Origin: Halovivax asiaticus JCM 14624 | Lineage (GTDB): Archaea > Halobacteriota > Halobacteria > Halobacteriales > Natrialbaceae | DNA: 64,000 bases | NCBI RefSeq assembly: GCF_000337515.1 | Contig: NZ_AOIQ01000017.1 | Location: 1 to 64,000, forward strand | Direction of reading: 5' to 3' | Shown here: one piece after another, positions 35,301 to 43,982 of the stretch | How the letters are laid out: the number at the start of each line of letters is the position of its first letter | Position numbering within the stretch: the first letter of the stretch is position 1 | Made by a program: the position numbers and the translations under genes | Notes under the pieces: model-generated | Seen by the model: the letters and a program-made list of their open reading frames with translations, nothing else | Told to the model about the DNA's origin: nothing | Databases searched by the model: none

Positions 35301-37913
35301 GCCATCCGTGACCGAACCGGACTGGACGTTCCCGATGACCTGGCCGTCGTAGCCGTCGAACCAGGTCGTGTCGGCGAAGCCGGCGGTGTGGAGCTGGACC
35401 TCCTCACCTGGTTCGCCGACGCCGTCGAAGATCGGGTGGTCGGCCAGGATCTCCATGCTCGGGTTCGGCGCGGAGAAGCCCTGATCCGTCTCGGCCGGGT
35501 TCCCGACCGCAGCGGATTTCGACGGGACCGCATTGCTGCCCGATCCCCACTGGTCCATCCAGACGACGCCCGTCAGCGCGTCGTCGGTCGCGTCGACGAA
35601 CGCTTCGGCGTCGTCTTCCGGAATATTGTGGACGACCCAGCCGTCGTAGGAGGCGGGATCGTTGGCGAGTGCATCGCCGGCGTCGTCGTAGACCGCGTCG
35701 ACCTCGACGTAGCCGGGCGTGTTGTCCTCGATCCGACTGACGAGCGTGTCGGTGGCCGACGAGGAGTCGTCGAGCACCGCGACCGAGTAGACGTCCTCGA
35801 AGACGGTCGTCGGTCCAGTCGTCAGCTCGCTCTGGTCGCCGAGTCCGTCGAACGTGTGGTGCAGTTCGATGTCCCCGACGCCGAGCGAGTCGGTCTGGGC
35901 GACGATCGTCAGTTCGCCGGTGAACGGTTCGTCGAAGTCGTGCGGTTCACCCACCGTAACTTCCTCGCCGTTGACGGTGAGGGTGAGATCGCCGTCGTAG
36001 CCGCCGAGGTTGTCGATCGTGATCGTCTCGACGTTCGCCACGTCGGCGGTCACGTTGAACGAGTCGCCGCGGTTGACGTCCTCGGGCTGGTCAGCAAGCA
36101 GGTTGATTCCGAGCCCGTCGGCGAGCTCGAAGTCCTGCTCGACGAAGGTCTCGTTGTCCGGAATCTCGACGGTCGCGTTCGTCTCGGCGTAGCCGAAGCC
36201 GTTGGCCGTCACCTCGTAGGTGTCGGGCTGGGCCAGTAGCTGGTAGCTCCCGTTCCCGTCCGTCTGGACGGTTTGGCCGGCGTCGAGGGAGACGGTCGCG
36301 CCCTCGATCGGCTCGCCCGACGAGTCGGTCACCGTCCCGTTGATCCCGCTGTCGAGCGCCACGAGGGCGGTCGCGGCGGGGACGTCGATGATCCCGCTGC
36401 CGTAACGGTTGTCTCGCTCGTCTTCGGGCTGGTCCCAATCGTCGGGTTTCCAGGCCGTCTCCTCTAGCGCGTCGACGATCATGTCGTTGTCGGCGGCGCC
36501 GCCCGAGGCCGAGACCATCAGACCGACCGCGCCGGCGACGTGCGGCGTGGCCATCGACGTTCCCGAGAAGGAGCCGTCGTAGTCGCCGCCGGGGATCGAA
36601 CTCAACACGTCGACGCCGGGCGCGGCGACGGCCGGTTCGGTGTACTGGTCCGGCCAGTAGTCGGGGGCATCGTCGCCCCACGCGTCGGCCGTGTCGATGT
36701 GCTCGCCGAGCGAGAACGACGCGACGTCCGCGTTCGCGTCGACCGCACCGACGCCGAACGACGAGTAGTAGTTACCCGGCGAGCCGCTGTATCCCGGTGG
36801 GGCCGGGTCGAACGGACCCTGGTTGCCGATCGCGGCGATGACCAGCGTGCCGGCGTCGTTGGCGTTCTCGACGACGTCGATGAGCTCTCCGTTGTAGCCG
36901 CTCGCACCGAGGCTCATCGAGACGACGTCGGCATCCTCCTCGGCCGCCCATTCGATACCGCCGGCGATCTGGGCGAACGAGCCCGAGCCGCCGGGGAGCA
37001 CCATCCCGTGCATGATGTCGGCCTCCGGTGCGACGCCGTAACTTGGGACGTCGCCCGCGGTGTCTTCGGCGCCCGAGACGGTGCCAGTGACGTGCGTCCC
37101 GTGTTCGCCGCTGTCGTGCGGTTCGGAGCCTTCGACCTGGTCACCGTTGGAGTCGAACTCCGCCCACCCGCCCGGGTAGGTCGGGTCCGACTCGTCCTCG
37201 GTGTAGAGGTCGAGATCCGGGTGACCGACGTCGACGCCCGTGTCGAGGACGGCGATCTTTGCGCCCTCACCCTGGGTACCGAACTGCGACCAGGTCTCGG
37301 TCGCGTTGATCTGGTCGAGTCCGTACGTGACGTTCTCGTTCTGGGGTGACGGGGTGAGTTCGGACGCACTGGCGCCCCCGTCAGCTTGCCCTCCGTCAGC
37401 GGTTTCACCGCCAGGGAGCGAGAACTGCATGTTCTCGTGGATCCGTTCGACGTGTGGCTTGTTTGCCATCTCCTCGAACAGATCGTGCTCCCTGGCCGCG
37501 TCGGTGTCGACGGAGATTAGGACGGCGTTGGTCACCCAGAAATCGTTCTGGACGGCGACGCCCTGCGTCTCTCCGGCCCACTCGGTAAAGTCAGCTTGCG
37601 TGTTCTCGGCCGTCGATTTGAGCGTCGACTCTACCTCGGCGGCTGTCGACGCCGCCGCCAGGTCCGCATCCTCGAAGCGGACGATCGCCTCGATCCGCTC
37701 TTCGGATTCTAGCAACTCGTCTGAAATTTCGACGGACGCCGTCGCGTCCGGTGCGGTACTCTTCATCTCGACGCTGTTGTCGAGATCCGCCTGTGTCGTT
37801 TCTCCTCCGAGGTTGCCCCCCGCGAACGCCATTGCGGGCATGGAGCTCACCATGAGGATCGCGAACACGAGTGCCATGACCCTGATCAGGGTCGAGTGCT
37901 GTGTACCTCTCAT
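32397..37913 (-). CDS. Giant secreted subtilisin-like (S8) protease with beta-helix and surface modules
   Basis: An 1838-residue exported protein, far longer than halolysins (about 400-550). After a signal peptide (to about residue 35) comes an inhibitor-like propeptide, then the S8 catalytic domain with Asp224 (AVLDTGVDVGH), His271 (HGTHVTG) and Ser453 (GTSMATPHVAG). A carboxypeptidase-regulatory-like beta domain (ITGTV..SSGEPIEGATVSLDA-type, about 510-590) follows. Two related beta modules and ThuA/DUF4350-like segments come next. A right-handed beta-helix of NosD type (about 1060-1380; repeated D.S.S...GI.V..S) and a GWNLVSPTAY module close the protein. I see no C-terminal membrane anchor or PGF-CTERM signal. 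The start at 37913 gives a proper signal peptide. Confidence 0.9.
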   Translation of the reverse strand: MRGTQHSTLIRVMALVFAILMVSSMPAMAFAGGNLGGETTQADLDNSVEMKSTAPDATASVEISDELLESEERIEAIVRFEDADLAAASTAAEVESTLKSTAENTQADFTEWAGETQGVAVQNDFWVTNAVLISVDTDAAREHDLFEEMANKPHVERIHENMQFSLPGGETADGGQADGGASASELTPSPQNENVTYGLDQINATETWSQFGTQGEGAKIAVLDTGVDVGHPDLDLYTEDESDPTYPGGWAEFDSNGDQVEGSEPHDSGEHGTHVTGTVSGAEDTAGDVPSYGVAPEADIMHGMVLPGGSGSFAQIAGGIEWAAEEDADVVSMSLGASGYNGELIDVVENANDAGTLVIAAIGNQGPFDPAPPGYSGSPGNYYSSFGVGAVDANADVASFSLGEHIDTADAWGDDAPDYWPDQYTEPAVAAPGVDVLSSIPGGDYDGSFSGTSMATPHVAGAVGLMVSASGGAADNDMIVDALEETAWKPDDWDQPEDERDNRYGSGIIDVPAATALVALDSGINGTVTDSSGEPIEGATVSLDAGQTVQTDGNGSYQLLAQPDTYEVTANGFGYAETNATVEIPDNETFVEQDFELADGLGINLLADQPEDVNRGDSFNVTADVANVETITIDNLGGYDGDLTLTVNGEEVTVGEPHDFDEPFTGELTIVAQTDSLGVGDIELHHTFDGLGDQSELTTGPTTVFEDVYSVAVLDDSSSATDTLVSRIEDNTPGYVEVDAVYDDAGDALANDPASYDGWVVHNIPEDDAEAFVDATDDALTGVVWMDQWGSGSNAVPSKSAAVGNPAETDQGFSAPNPSMEILADHPIFDGVGEPGEEVQLHTAGFADTTWFDGYDGQVIGNVQSGSVTDGSGLGIDAEKQSVLLTTSGLTTFVGAGDYTAEADAIFGNAVTWAAEPPHTRIVEDQLDHVAEGDDVGATFDVEGLEKVSTSLHESSTIDQDDLMLYLDGSVNAFDEWRSYPDYATKEDYTVHVEVDDGAVGSVVLEHTFVDRQGEEIVLTTGPTAVYDAPLDVPGDVGTIQEAVDLAPDGAEIVVADGTYEEAVTIDETRNLTLTSADGATPTIVAPEDASGDTVSIGADGVSLSGFDVDAGGNGGVAVTAADATVTDVSVSNASSGISLDGATGASVSDSSVSDAATGIAVSDSQNSSVTNAEVSATDIGVGVADSEFVDVSETSIDAGEHGIGIDGADAITVTNNSVTNASVGIGTTDSAVDTITGTDATDVGVGIGIDGGSVAAVTENSVTEAETAIAVENDASVADLSHNEVTNTTTGLSIAGSFTSVDATMNAIAAETGIETGDVSSDRVSIGFNDLEATETAIAHTGEDALDARHNWFGDRGPVANNGVSGDVVYDPFLTEVPDGVDENTTEIAVDVVMDEGGTYTIGVPGTTDQTVSDVFGDDFGGTAYGYDSGDGKWNQLNDNHDLSSLSAILVTDADAGAAVLDFQVEDDFTLPGSENLNQGWNLVSPTAYTETADGFGNSNSPDNVHVAYEHGSNHLGETVDALGDEYDGDAEVNPFGGYWVHIESEDDEYQHSVDLERNPTTDEIYSELDLLSSDDDDGDDGPTLPDEVNVAVVDETNYHEGAIESVLDERLDSRYTVETLTADQLVDSMGDYDVFVVQRFGSDELAQNFTDALGSDQATIYLDSYQGGTSEAYADGVYRLHNIREDPAVRTAEATATDGEPVELDIDADHPIFEDIGSAGDTVTVYDGSTTWGAWFDDYSGTVLADGDWSAGTDGEHEGGAVAVDADRNEILNTAIARDYFTDGGNFTDAGNQLLANSVEHGADLAFGIAPAGESETSASATAPAIGPAPTGAIVG

Positions 37914-38706
37914 GTCTCTGCACTGTGTGTCGTCCTCTCGTGACACACATCGTGACACCCATCATAATCTCTGTATTAATCATTCGTGAACTTGTCTACC
38001 ATTGATTATTATTAATTCCATAGGGGGTGGTGCTGGCTATATTTATCGAGTTTTGCTGGCCTAACGAAACGTCTCCATTCACCGCCAATCTGAAAATTAC
38101 TTATCTAGACGCCATAACTATAGGGAAATCTAGAGATATTCTCTCATTTAGATTAATTGAAAAATAGCCAATAATGAACACTTGTGTTCATTTATCCGTC
38201 CGTTACTCTGGTAAAACTAGCCATTAACAATTTCTGTTCGGTTTATACTGTTCCTAATGTCTTAAAGTGGTTCCCGTAACGGGTTCTCTATGGCCATTAT
38301 TGTGGTGGGTCGCTAGCGGGGTTCTGCTTACGTCGGGCTACTCACTCACCCAGTTGTCTCCGCAGAAATCGGGGGCTACTACATCTTCTCTGTTTCCGTC
38401 TTCGCACCTCGCGGGTCACTTCGTTCCCCGTTCGATAAACGTGGACTTTCGGTCCCCTCGCGTCCACGCACTTCGCGGGTCGTTCCTCCCCGCTCGATAA
38501 CCGTGAATCCTCGCTTCGCTCGGATCCACGCACCTCACGGATCGCTTCGCTCTCCGTTCGGTAGCTGGCGGCCCTCGGCGTTACTCCGGACCGCCCACTT
38601 CGCGGCTCCCGGTGGTCGCCGCTCAGAAAGTCGAGGGCCTTCGCGTGCGCTCAGGCCCTCGCACTTGACAACCCTTAAGATTCCAACCGAGTTACGACGC
38701 GACAGC
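37914..38706. other. Long intergenic region: A+T-rich half and tandem-repeat half
   Basis: A 793-base gap between the divergent subtilase and pyrH genes. Bases about 37960-38270 are strongly A+T-rich for this genome (runs such as attattattaattcc and tttagattaattg) and probably hold the subtilase promoter and upstream control sites. Bases 38403-38600 are G+C-rich tandem repeats. No coding frame in the stretch looks real. Confidence 0.6.
38403..38565 (+). repeat. Tandem degenerate repeats, about 62-64 bases, three copies
   Basis: Copies begin at 38403 (CGCACCTCGCGGGTC), 38467 (CGCACTTCGCGGGTC) and 38529 (CGCACCTCACGGATC), each followed by a CTTCG-type core, CCC(C)G(T/C)TCGATAA or CCGTTCGGTA, and a GGATCCA/GCGTCCA-type end. 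Part of the third copy (38536-38560) recurs at 52195-52219 with two mismatches, so the unit belongs to a dispersed family. Confidence 0.7.
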
Positions 38707-39432
38707 ATGAAAGTAGTCGTCTCCATCGGTGGCAGCGTGTTGATGCCCGAACCCGGTTCCGAGCGGGTGTCGAAACACGCGGCCGTCGTCGAGGACCTCG
38801 TCGCCGAGGGCTGTCGCGTGGGATGCGTCGTCGGAGGCGGCGGCGTCGCCCGGGAGTACATCGGGGCGGCGCGGGATCTCGGCGCGAACGAGATCGAACT
38901 GGACCAGCTCGGTATCGACGTCACGCGCCTGAACGCACGCCTGTTGATCGCGGCGCTCGGCGAAGATTCCGTCACGGCGCCGGCCCACGACTACGAGGAG
39001 GCCGCGGAGGCGCTCCGACGGGACGGACTCTCCGTCATGGGCGGCGTCGCACCGGCCCAGACGACCGACGCCGTGAGTGCCGCCCTCGCCGAGTACATCG
39101 ACGCCGATCTCCTCGTCTACGCGACGAGCGTTCCCGGCGTCTACAGCGACGATCCCAACGAACACGACGGCGCCACGAAGTTCGAGGAACTGACCGCGAG
39201 CGACCTCGTCGATGTCGTCGCCGACCTGGAGATGACCGCGGGCGCGTCCGCACCAGTGGACCTGCTCGCGTCGAAGATCATCCAGCGCTCGGGGATGCGA
39301 ACCATCGTCATCGACGGCACCGACCCCGACCGGATCGCCCGCGCCGTTCGCTCCGGATCGCACGACGGAACCGACGTGATCCCAACGAGCGCCGGCGACG
39401 AACCCTCCTACTGGGCACTCGACGACCGATGA
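38707..39432 (+). CDS. pyrH: Uridylate kinase (UMP kinase), archaeal type
   Basis: A 241-residue amino-acid-kinase-fold enzyme that phosphorylates UMP to UDP. MKVVVSIGGSVLMP has the phosphate-binding loop, VGCVVGGGGVAREYIG (about residues 38-53) the second glycine loop, and DLLVYATSVPGVYSDDP (about 138-154) the nucleotide-binding part. It matches the short archaeal UMP kinases. The ATG at 38707 directly precedes the family N-terminus; upstream in-frame sequence lies in repeats. The stop overlaps the lysS start by 4 bases, so the two genes are translationally coupled. Confidence 0.93.
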   Translation: MKVVVSIGGSVLMPEPGSERVSKHAAVVEDLVAEGCRVGCVVGGGGVAREYIGAARDLGANEIELDQLGIDVTRLNARLLIAALGEDSVTAPAHDYEEAAEALRRDGLSVMGGVAPAQTTDAVSAALAEYIDADLLVYATSVPGVYSDDPNEHDGATKFEELTASDLVDVVADLEMTAGASAPVDLLASKIIQRSGMRTIVIDGTDPDRIARAVRSGSHDGTDVIPTSAGDEPSYWALDDR

Positions 39433-41261
39433 GCGCAGACGACGCCACAGCCGATCCTGGAGCCGACGCCGCAGCTGATTCTTCGGGCGAGGGCGGGGCC
39501 GCCGAAACGAACCCGTACACGCTCCAGCGCGGCGACGGCGAGGGCGGGGCCGACGATCACCACGTCTTCTGGGCCGACGCCGTCGCCGACCGGGTGGAAA
39601 CCCGCATCGAACGTCGGATTGAGTCGGGCGAGCGCGATCCCGACGATCCGATCGTCATCAAAGGCGGCATCTCGCCCTCTGGCGTGCCACACCTTGGTAA
39701 CGTCAACGAGCTCATGCGCGGCTACTTCGTCGCCGCGGTCCTCCGCGAGCGCGGGCACGAGGTCCGACAGGTCTTCACGGCCGACGATCGCGACCCGCTC
39801 CGGAAACTTCCCCGTACGCTCGCCGACCTCGACGGCAATCTCGTTGACCTGGGCGAGGTGAACGCGGGCGCACTCGGACGCAACCTCGGTCATCCGTACA
39901 CCGACATCCCGGACCCCTTCGGCTGCTGTGACTCCTACGGCGACCACTTCGCGACGATCATCGCACAGAGTGCCGACGCGATGGACATCCCCATCGACTT
40001 GCTCTCGAACACGGCTCTCTACGAGGACGGCACGTTCGAGGCCGTCACCCGTTATCTTCTGGAACATCGCGACCGCGCACGCGAAGTCCTCTCAGACTAT
40101 CAGGACTCGGTCGACGCCGACGGCGACTACGTCCCGTTCAACCCGATCTGTGCGAACTGCGGGAAGCTCACCGAGACGGTGACGAGCGTCGACGTCGATA
40201 GCGAGGCGCGAAGCGCCTCGAATAGTCGAGCGGGGAGCGAAGCGACCCGCGAGACCACTACCGCGGCAACTGTCGACTACGAGTGCACCGACCTGGAGGC
40301 CGGCGAGCAGACGATCGAGGGCTGTGGCCACGAGGGCACGGCCACCCTGCGCGAGGGCAAACTTCCCTGGCGCTTCGAGTGGCCCGCCCAATGGGAGGCG
40401 CTCGACGTCGACTTCGAACCGTTCGGCAAGGACCACGCCGAGGGCTCCTGGCCGAGCGGCGAGGACATCGCCAGGACCGTTCTCGAAAACGAGCCGCCGG
40501 TGCCGATGGTCTACGAGTGGTTCACGTTAGACGGCGAGCCCTTTTCCTCCTCGGAAGGAAACGTCGCCCTCGTCTCCGAGGTCCTCGAACTGATCGAACC
40601 CGAAGTGCTCCGGTACTTCTTCGCGAAGGATCCCTCGAAGGCCCGCGACTTCAGCATCGAACGGCTCGACCAGCTGGTCGACGAATTCGACCGCTTCGAG
40701 CGCATCTACTTCGGCGAGATCGACGCGAGCGAGGACGAGAAACGCTTCGCGGAGCGGGTCTACCCGCTCGTCGTTTCCGAGCCCGACCCGGACCGAATTC
40801 GCCTCTCCTACACCTTCGCCGCCGTCCTCGGCATGACCGAGGAGCCATCGATCCGCGAGGAGATCGCTCGCACAGAGGGCCACATCCCCGACGACGCGCC
40901 CGAGTGGGCCGTCGACGCCGCACTCGATCGGGTCGAACACGCACAGGCGTGGGCGCGCCGGACGGGCAACGAGTTCGACTACGAACTCAAACGCGCCGCG
41001 ATCCCGGCCCACGACTTCGACGACGCGACCGGGGCGGCGCTCGACGACCTCGCCGACTTCGTGGCCGACGGCGGCGACGACCCCGAGGAGTTGCAAGGCG
41101 AGATCTACGAGACGGCCAAGCGCCACGACGTCCCCGTCGGTGACTTCTTCGCTGCTGGCTACCGCCTGTTCTTCGACGACGAGCAGGGACCGAAACTCGG
41201 CCAGTTCCTCGCGAAACTCGATCGCGACTTCGTGGTCGATCGCCTCCGGCGAGAGCGGTGA
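39429..41261 (+). CDS. lysS: Lysyl-tRNA synthetase, class I
   Basis: A 610-residue class I LysRS, the form used by most archaea. The HIGH-like motif is PSGVPHLGN (about residues 80-88), and the KMSKS-like motif appears as FSSSEGN (about 372-378). A Zn-ribbon region with CANCGK (about 242) and CGHEG (about 298) lies between. The segment at about residues 257-278 (SEARSASNSRAGSEATRETTT) is extra and coincides exactly with two DNA hairpins at 40202-40250, so it looks like a repeat element inserted in frame. The helical C-terminal domain is intact. The start overlaps pyrH (ATGA). Confidence 0.95.
   Translation: MSADDATADPGADAAADSSGEGGAAETNPYTLQRGDGEGGADDHHVFWADAVADRVETRIERRIESGERDPDDPIVIKGGISPSGVPHLGNVNELMRGYFVAAVLRERGHEVRQVFTADDRDPLRKLPRTLADLDGNLVDLGEVNAGALGRNLGHPYTDIPDPFGCCDSYGDHFATIIAQSADAMDIPIDLLSNTALYEDGTFEAVTRYLLEHRDRAREVLSDYQDSVDADGDYVPFNPICANCGKLTETVTSVDVDSEARSASNSRAGSEATRETTTAATVDYECTDLEAGEQTIEGCGHEGTATLREGKLPWRFEWPAQWEALDVDFEPFGKDHAEGSWPSGEDIARTVLENEPPVPMVYEWFTLDGEPFSSSEGNVALVSEVLELIEPEVLRYFFAKDPSKARDFSIERLDQLVDEFDRFERIYFGEIDASEDEKRFAERVYPLVVSEPDPDRIRLSYTFAAVLGMTEEPSIREEIARTEGHIPDDAPEWAVDAALDRVEHAQAWARRTGNEFDYELKRAAIPAHDFDDATGAALDDLADFVADGGDDPEELQGEIYETAKRHDVPVGDFFAAGYRLFFDDEQGPKLGQFLAKLDRDFVVDRLRRER
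40202..40250 (+). repeat. Two TTCG-type hairpins inside lysS
   Basis: CGAGGCGC-GAA-GCGCCTCG (40202-40220) is a perfect 8-base hairpin. GCGGG...CCCGC (40230-40250) encloses GAGCGAAGCGA. Both resemble the hairpins in the intergenic repeats at 30.3-30.6 kb. They add a Ser/Ala/Arg/Glu-rich loop to the synthetase without breaking the frame. Confidence 0.65.
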
Positions 41262-41385
41262 CCACTCCCGCTCGGCCGGTTCGTTGGTTCGCGAACTAAT
41301 TCGGCTCTGTGGGCGAGTTGCGTGTGACGGAGTCCCGAAGCGCCAGACCCAAATCACTCGAAACCGTGAGCACTGACGACGACCA

Positions 41386-43188
41386 ATGCATGCTGCCCTC
41401 TCTGCCGGATTTGTCCCCGAACTTTTCGGATCGACGCTCGTGACTTGGGTGCTGATCGGGATCGGGCTCTACTGGGCGGGACTCCTCGCCCTGAAACAGC
41501 GCGGCGTCCTGCCAGAGTGGATCGGGACGCAGGGACCGATCGTGACGTTCCACACGAAACGGGGTCGCGACTTCCTCGACTGGCTGGCCCAGCCGAAGCG
41601 CTTCTGGCGAGCGTGGACGAACCTCGGCGTCGGTATCGCGCTCGTCGCGATGGTGGGGATGTTCGTATTCTTGCTGATCTCGGCCATCAGCGCCCTGCTG
41701 GCCCCGCAGCCGACTGGCATTCAGCAACCCCAGAACGTCCTGGTCATCCCCGGCGTCAACGACTTCCTCCCGCTGTCGGCCACGCCGGGTATCGTCGCCG
41801 GGCTGTTCATCGGCCTCGTCGTTCACGAAGGCGGCCACGGACTGCTCTGTCGGGTCGAGGACATCGACATCGACTCGATGGGCGTCGCTATGCTCGCCGT
41901 GTTGCCGATCGGGGCGTTCGTCCAGCCGGACGAAGAGAGTAGCGACGCGGCGAGTCGGGGCGGCCAGACGCGCATGTTCGCCGCCGGCGTCACCAACAAC
42001 TTCGCCGTGACGATCCTCGCCTTTCTCGCACTGTTCTGGCTCGTTGGGTCGGTTATCACCGTCGCCCCGGGTGCGGCCATCGGAGGCGTCGTCGACAATT
42101 CACCCGCCGAGGCAGCCGGCATCGGCGAGCACGATCGAATCACCCACGTCGACGGACAGGCAGTCGCGGACAATCAGGAGTTCATCGACACACTCGACGA
42201 AATCGACGCGGGGACGATCTCCGTCACGATCGACGGCGAACGCGAAGCGACCGTCGACCGGGCACCGATCGTGGTCTCGACGCTCTCCGACGGCCCTGCG
42301 GGCCTGGGGCTGAACGAGCGAATCCTCTCGGTCAACGGCGAAGACGTCTCGACGCGTGAGGACCTCGTCGACGCCGTCGGCCAGGCCGAACGCGTCTCGA
42401 TCACCACCCGGGCTGCAGACGGATCGACCGAGACTCGTGAGGTTCCGATCGGCGCCTCGATGCAGGTACTCGAGGGCAGCCCGCTGGCAGATGCCGGGGC
42501 CCCGGTCGACTCGTTCGTCGTCGTGACGACAGCCGACGGCGAACGCGTCCACGATGGCTCGGCCCTCGAATCGCTGATCGAGGAACGCGACGGCGAATCG
42601 ATCGAACTGACCGGCTTTCTGAACGGCGAACGGGTCAGCTTCGACGTGACGGCCGACGCGGACGCCACGCAGTTCGGCCCCGCCGTTCACTCCGGAATCT
42701 CGGGGATGCAGGTCAACGACATCGGTGTCCAGTTCTATCCGGTCAAGACCTTCCACAGTGTCCTCGGCGGCGATAGCCCGAACGGTTTCGGCTCGCTCGG
42801 GGAGACGTTCTTCGGCAAGATCTTTATCGCCCTCATGCTCCCGATCATGGCGATCGCTGGCATGCGCTTTAACTTCGCGGGCTTCGCCGGCGGCGTCGAG
42901 AACTTCTACGAGGTTTCGAGCGTCCTCGGCGAGCCGGCTGTCTTCGCGATCGCGAACATCCTGTTCTGGACCGGCTGGATCAACCTCAACCTCGGCTTTT
43001 TCAACTGTATCCCCGCGTTCCCGCTCGACGGCGGGCACATCCTGCGTACCTCGACAGAGGCGGTCCTCTCTCGGATTCCCGGCATCGAGGCGACGCGTGG
43101 GATGGTCCGCGTCGTCACCACCGTTGTCGGCGTGACGATGCTCGCGACCTTCCTCGTGATGGTCTTCGCCCCCTCGGTGCTTCACTGA
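41386..43188 (+). CDS. Site-2-type membrane metalloprotease (M50) with PDZ domains
   Basis: A 600-residue intramembrane protease. The N-terminal membrane segments are followed by the zinc motif HEGGH (residues about 147-151, the HExxH type) in LVVHEGGHGLL, and the third ligand in FPLDGGHIL (Asp about 548). Between them lie two PDZ-like modules (about 215-290, GGVVDNSPAEAAGIGEHDRI, and about 295-420, LGLNERILSVNGEDV). Such proteins cleave membrane-bound regulators in regulated intramembrane proteolysis. Standing alone, downstream of lysS by 124 bases, it gives no hint of its substrate. Confidence 0.93.
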   Translation: MHAALSAGFVPELFGSTLVTWVLIGIGLYWAGLLALKQRGVLPEWIGTQGPIVTFHTKRGRDFLDWLAQPKRFWRAWTNLGVGIALVAMVGMFVFLLISAISALLAPQPTGIQQPQNVLVIPGVNDFLPLSATPGIVAGLFIGLVVHEGGHGLLCRVEDIDIDSMGVAMLAVLPIGAFVQPDEESSDAASRGGQTRMFAAGVTNNFAVTILAFLALFWLVGSVITVAPGAAIGGVVDNSPAEAAGIGEHDRITHVDGQAVADNQEFIDTLDEIDAGTISVTIDGEREATVDRAPIVVSTLSDGPAGLGLNERILSVNGEDVSTREDLVDAVGQAERVSITTRAADGSTETREVPIGASMQVLEGSPLADAGAPVDSFVVVTTADGERVHDGSALESLIEERDGESIELTGFLNGERVSFDVTADADATQFGPAVHSGISGMQVNDIGVQFYPVKTFHSVLGGDSPNGFGSLGETFFGKIFIALMLPIMAIAGMRFNFAGFAGGVENFYEVSSVLGEPAVFAIANILFWTGWINLNLGFFNCIPAFPLDGGHILRTSTEAVLSRIPGIEATRGMVRVVTTVVGVTMLATFLVMVFAPSVLH

Positions 43189-43313
43189 GACCGACGTGGT
43201 CGCTCGTCGGTATCGCTGGAATTTCCGTCTCAATTCTCGACGGGGAGTCGCCGCGGCGATGCTTTGGCCGGTCGTGCCTCCGGCGCTTCCCCGCCGGCGT
43301 CACGTGAACTCCC

Positions 43314-43835
43314 TCACTCCTCGTCGAGGCCGTGGCGCTCGTAGAACTCCGTCGGTGTCTCGTCGAGACGATCGAAGTCGGCGTCGAAGTAGTGTTCGTG
43401 GTGTCTGGCGACCTGTTCGACGATCCAGCGGCTGAAGTCCTCGTCGAAGTGCCAGGTGTTCTCGAGTTCGGGGACCGTAAAGCGCTCGTCGGTCGCGATA
43501 ACCGCGTAGACGTGGTAGAAGCCGAGGATGACGTCGGCGAACTCGCGGGCGGTGTCGGCGGTTTCCTCGCGCCGGTCTGCGAGTTCTTCGGCGCCGTCGT
43601 CGGTGAGTTCGAAGTACTTGCGATCCGGTTCGTCCTCGCGTTCGATCCGCTCGGCCCAGCCCTTCTCCTCGAACTTGTAGAGGATGGGGTAGACCGATCC
43701 GTAGGACGGTTCCCAGTGGCCACCGCTCAGATCCTTGATCTCCTTGAGTATCTCGTACCCGTACCGTGGCTTCTCTTCGAGTAGCTCGAGGACGAGATAG
43801 GCGATGAGTCCCTTCGGTGGTCCACTTTTCCGCAT
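43314..43835 (-). CDS. PadR-family transcriptional regulator
   Basis: A 173-residue protein: MRKSGPPKGLIAYLVLELLEEKPRYGYEILKEIKDLSGGHW followed by PSYGSVYPILYKFEEKGWAE is a textbook PadR winged-helix domain (about residues 8-85) with the conserved P-RYGYEI and S-GSVYPIL motifs. The C-terminal half is helical (PadR-C, dimerisation). It is divergent from pitA, with 147 bases between starts, so it probably controls pitA and itself. I start at 43835; the longer frame runs antisense to pitA. Confidence 0.93.
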   Translation of the reverse strand: MRKSGPPKGLIAYLVLELLEEKPRYGYEILKEIKDLSGGHWEPSYGSVYPILYKFEEKGWAERIEREDEPDRKYFELTDDGAEELADRREETADTAREFADVILGFYHVYAVIATDERFTVPELENTWHFDEDFSRWIVEQVARHHEHYFDADFDRLDETPTEFYERHGLDEE

Positions 43836-43982
43836 ACGCCCGTCGTTTGAAACGGAAGTTGGTAAAGCGTTTCGGTACTCTGCAAAACCGTCGGTTTCGG
43901 CGGCCGTTACCCCGACGCGTGGCGGTCTGGGTGACCGGGCGAAAACCGGTCTTTCTTGACGATGCCGTCCGAAGGTCTCCGT

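Noticed and set aside
33891-36239. A 782-codon plus-strand open frame opposite the subtilase gene
   Set aside because: It reads as Arg/Val/Gly/Asp-rich shadow of the beta-helix repeats, with no domain motif, while the minus strand has a full protease with signal peptide and triad.
38040-38075. Second DtxR-like site (CTGGCCTAAC)
   Set aside because: Only one half-site matches; there is no TTAGGC partner arm.
38403-38565. CRISPR-like array upstream of pyrH
   Set aside because: Copies are adjacent, degenerate over their whole length and lack repeat-spacer alternation.
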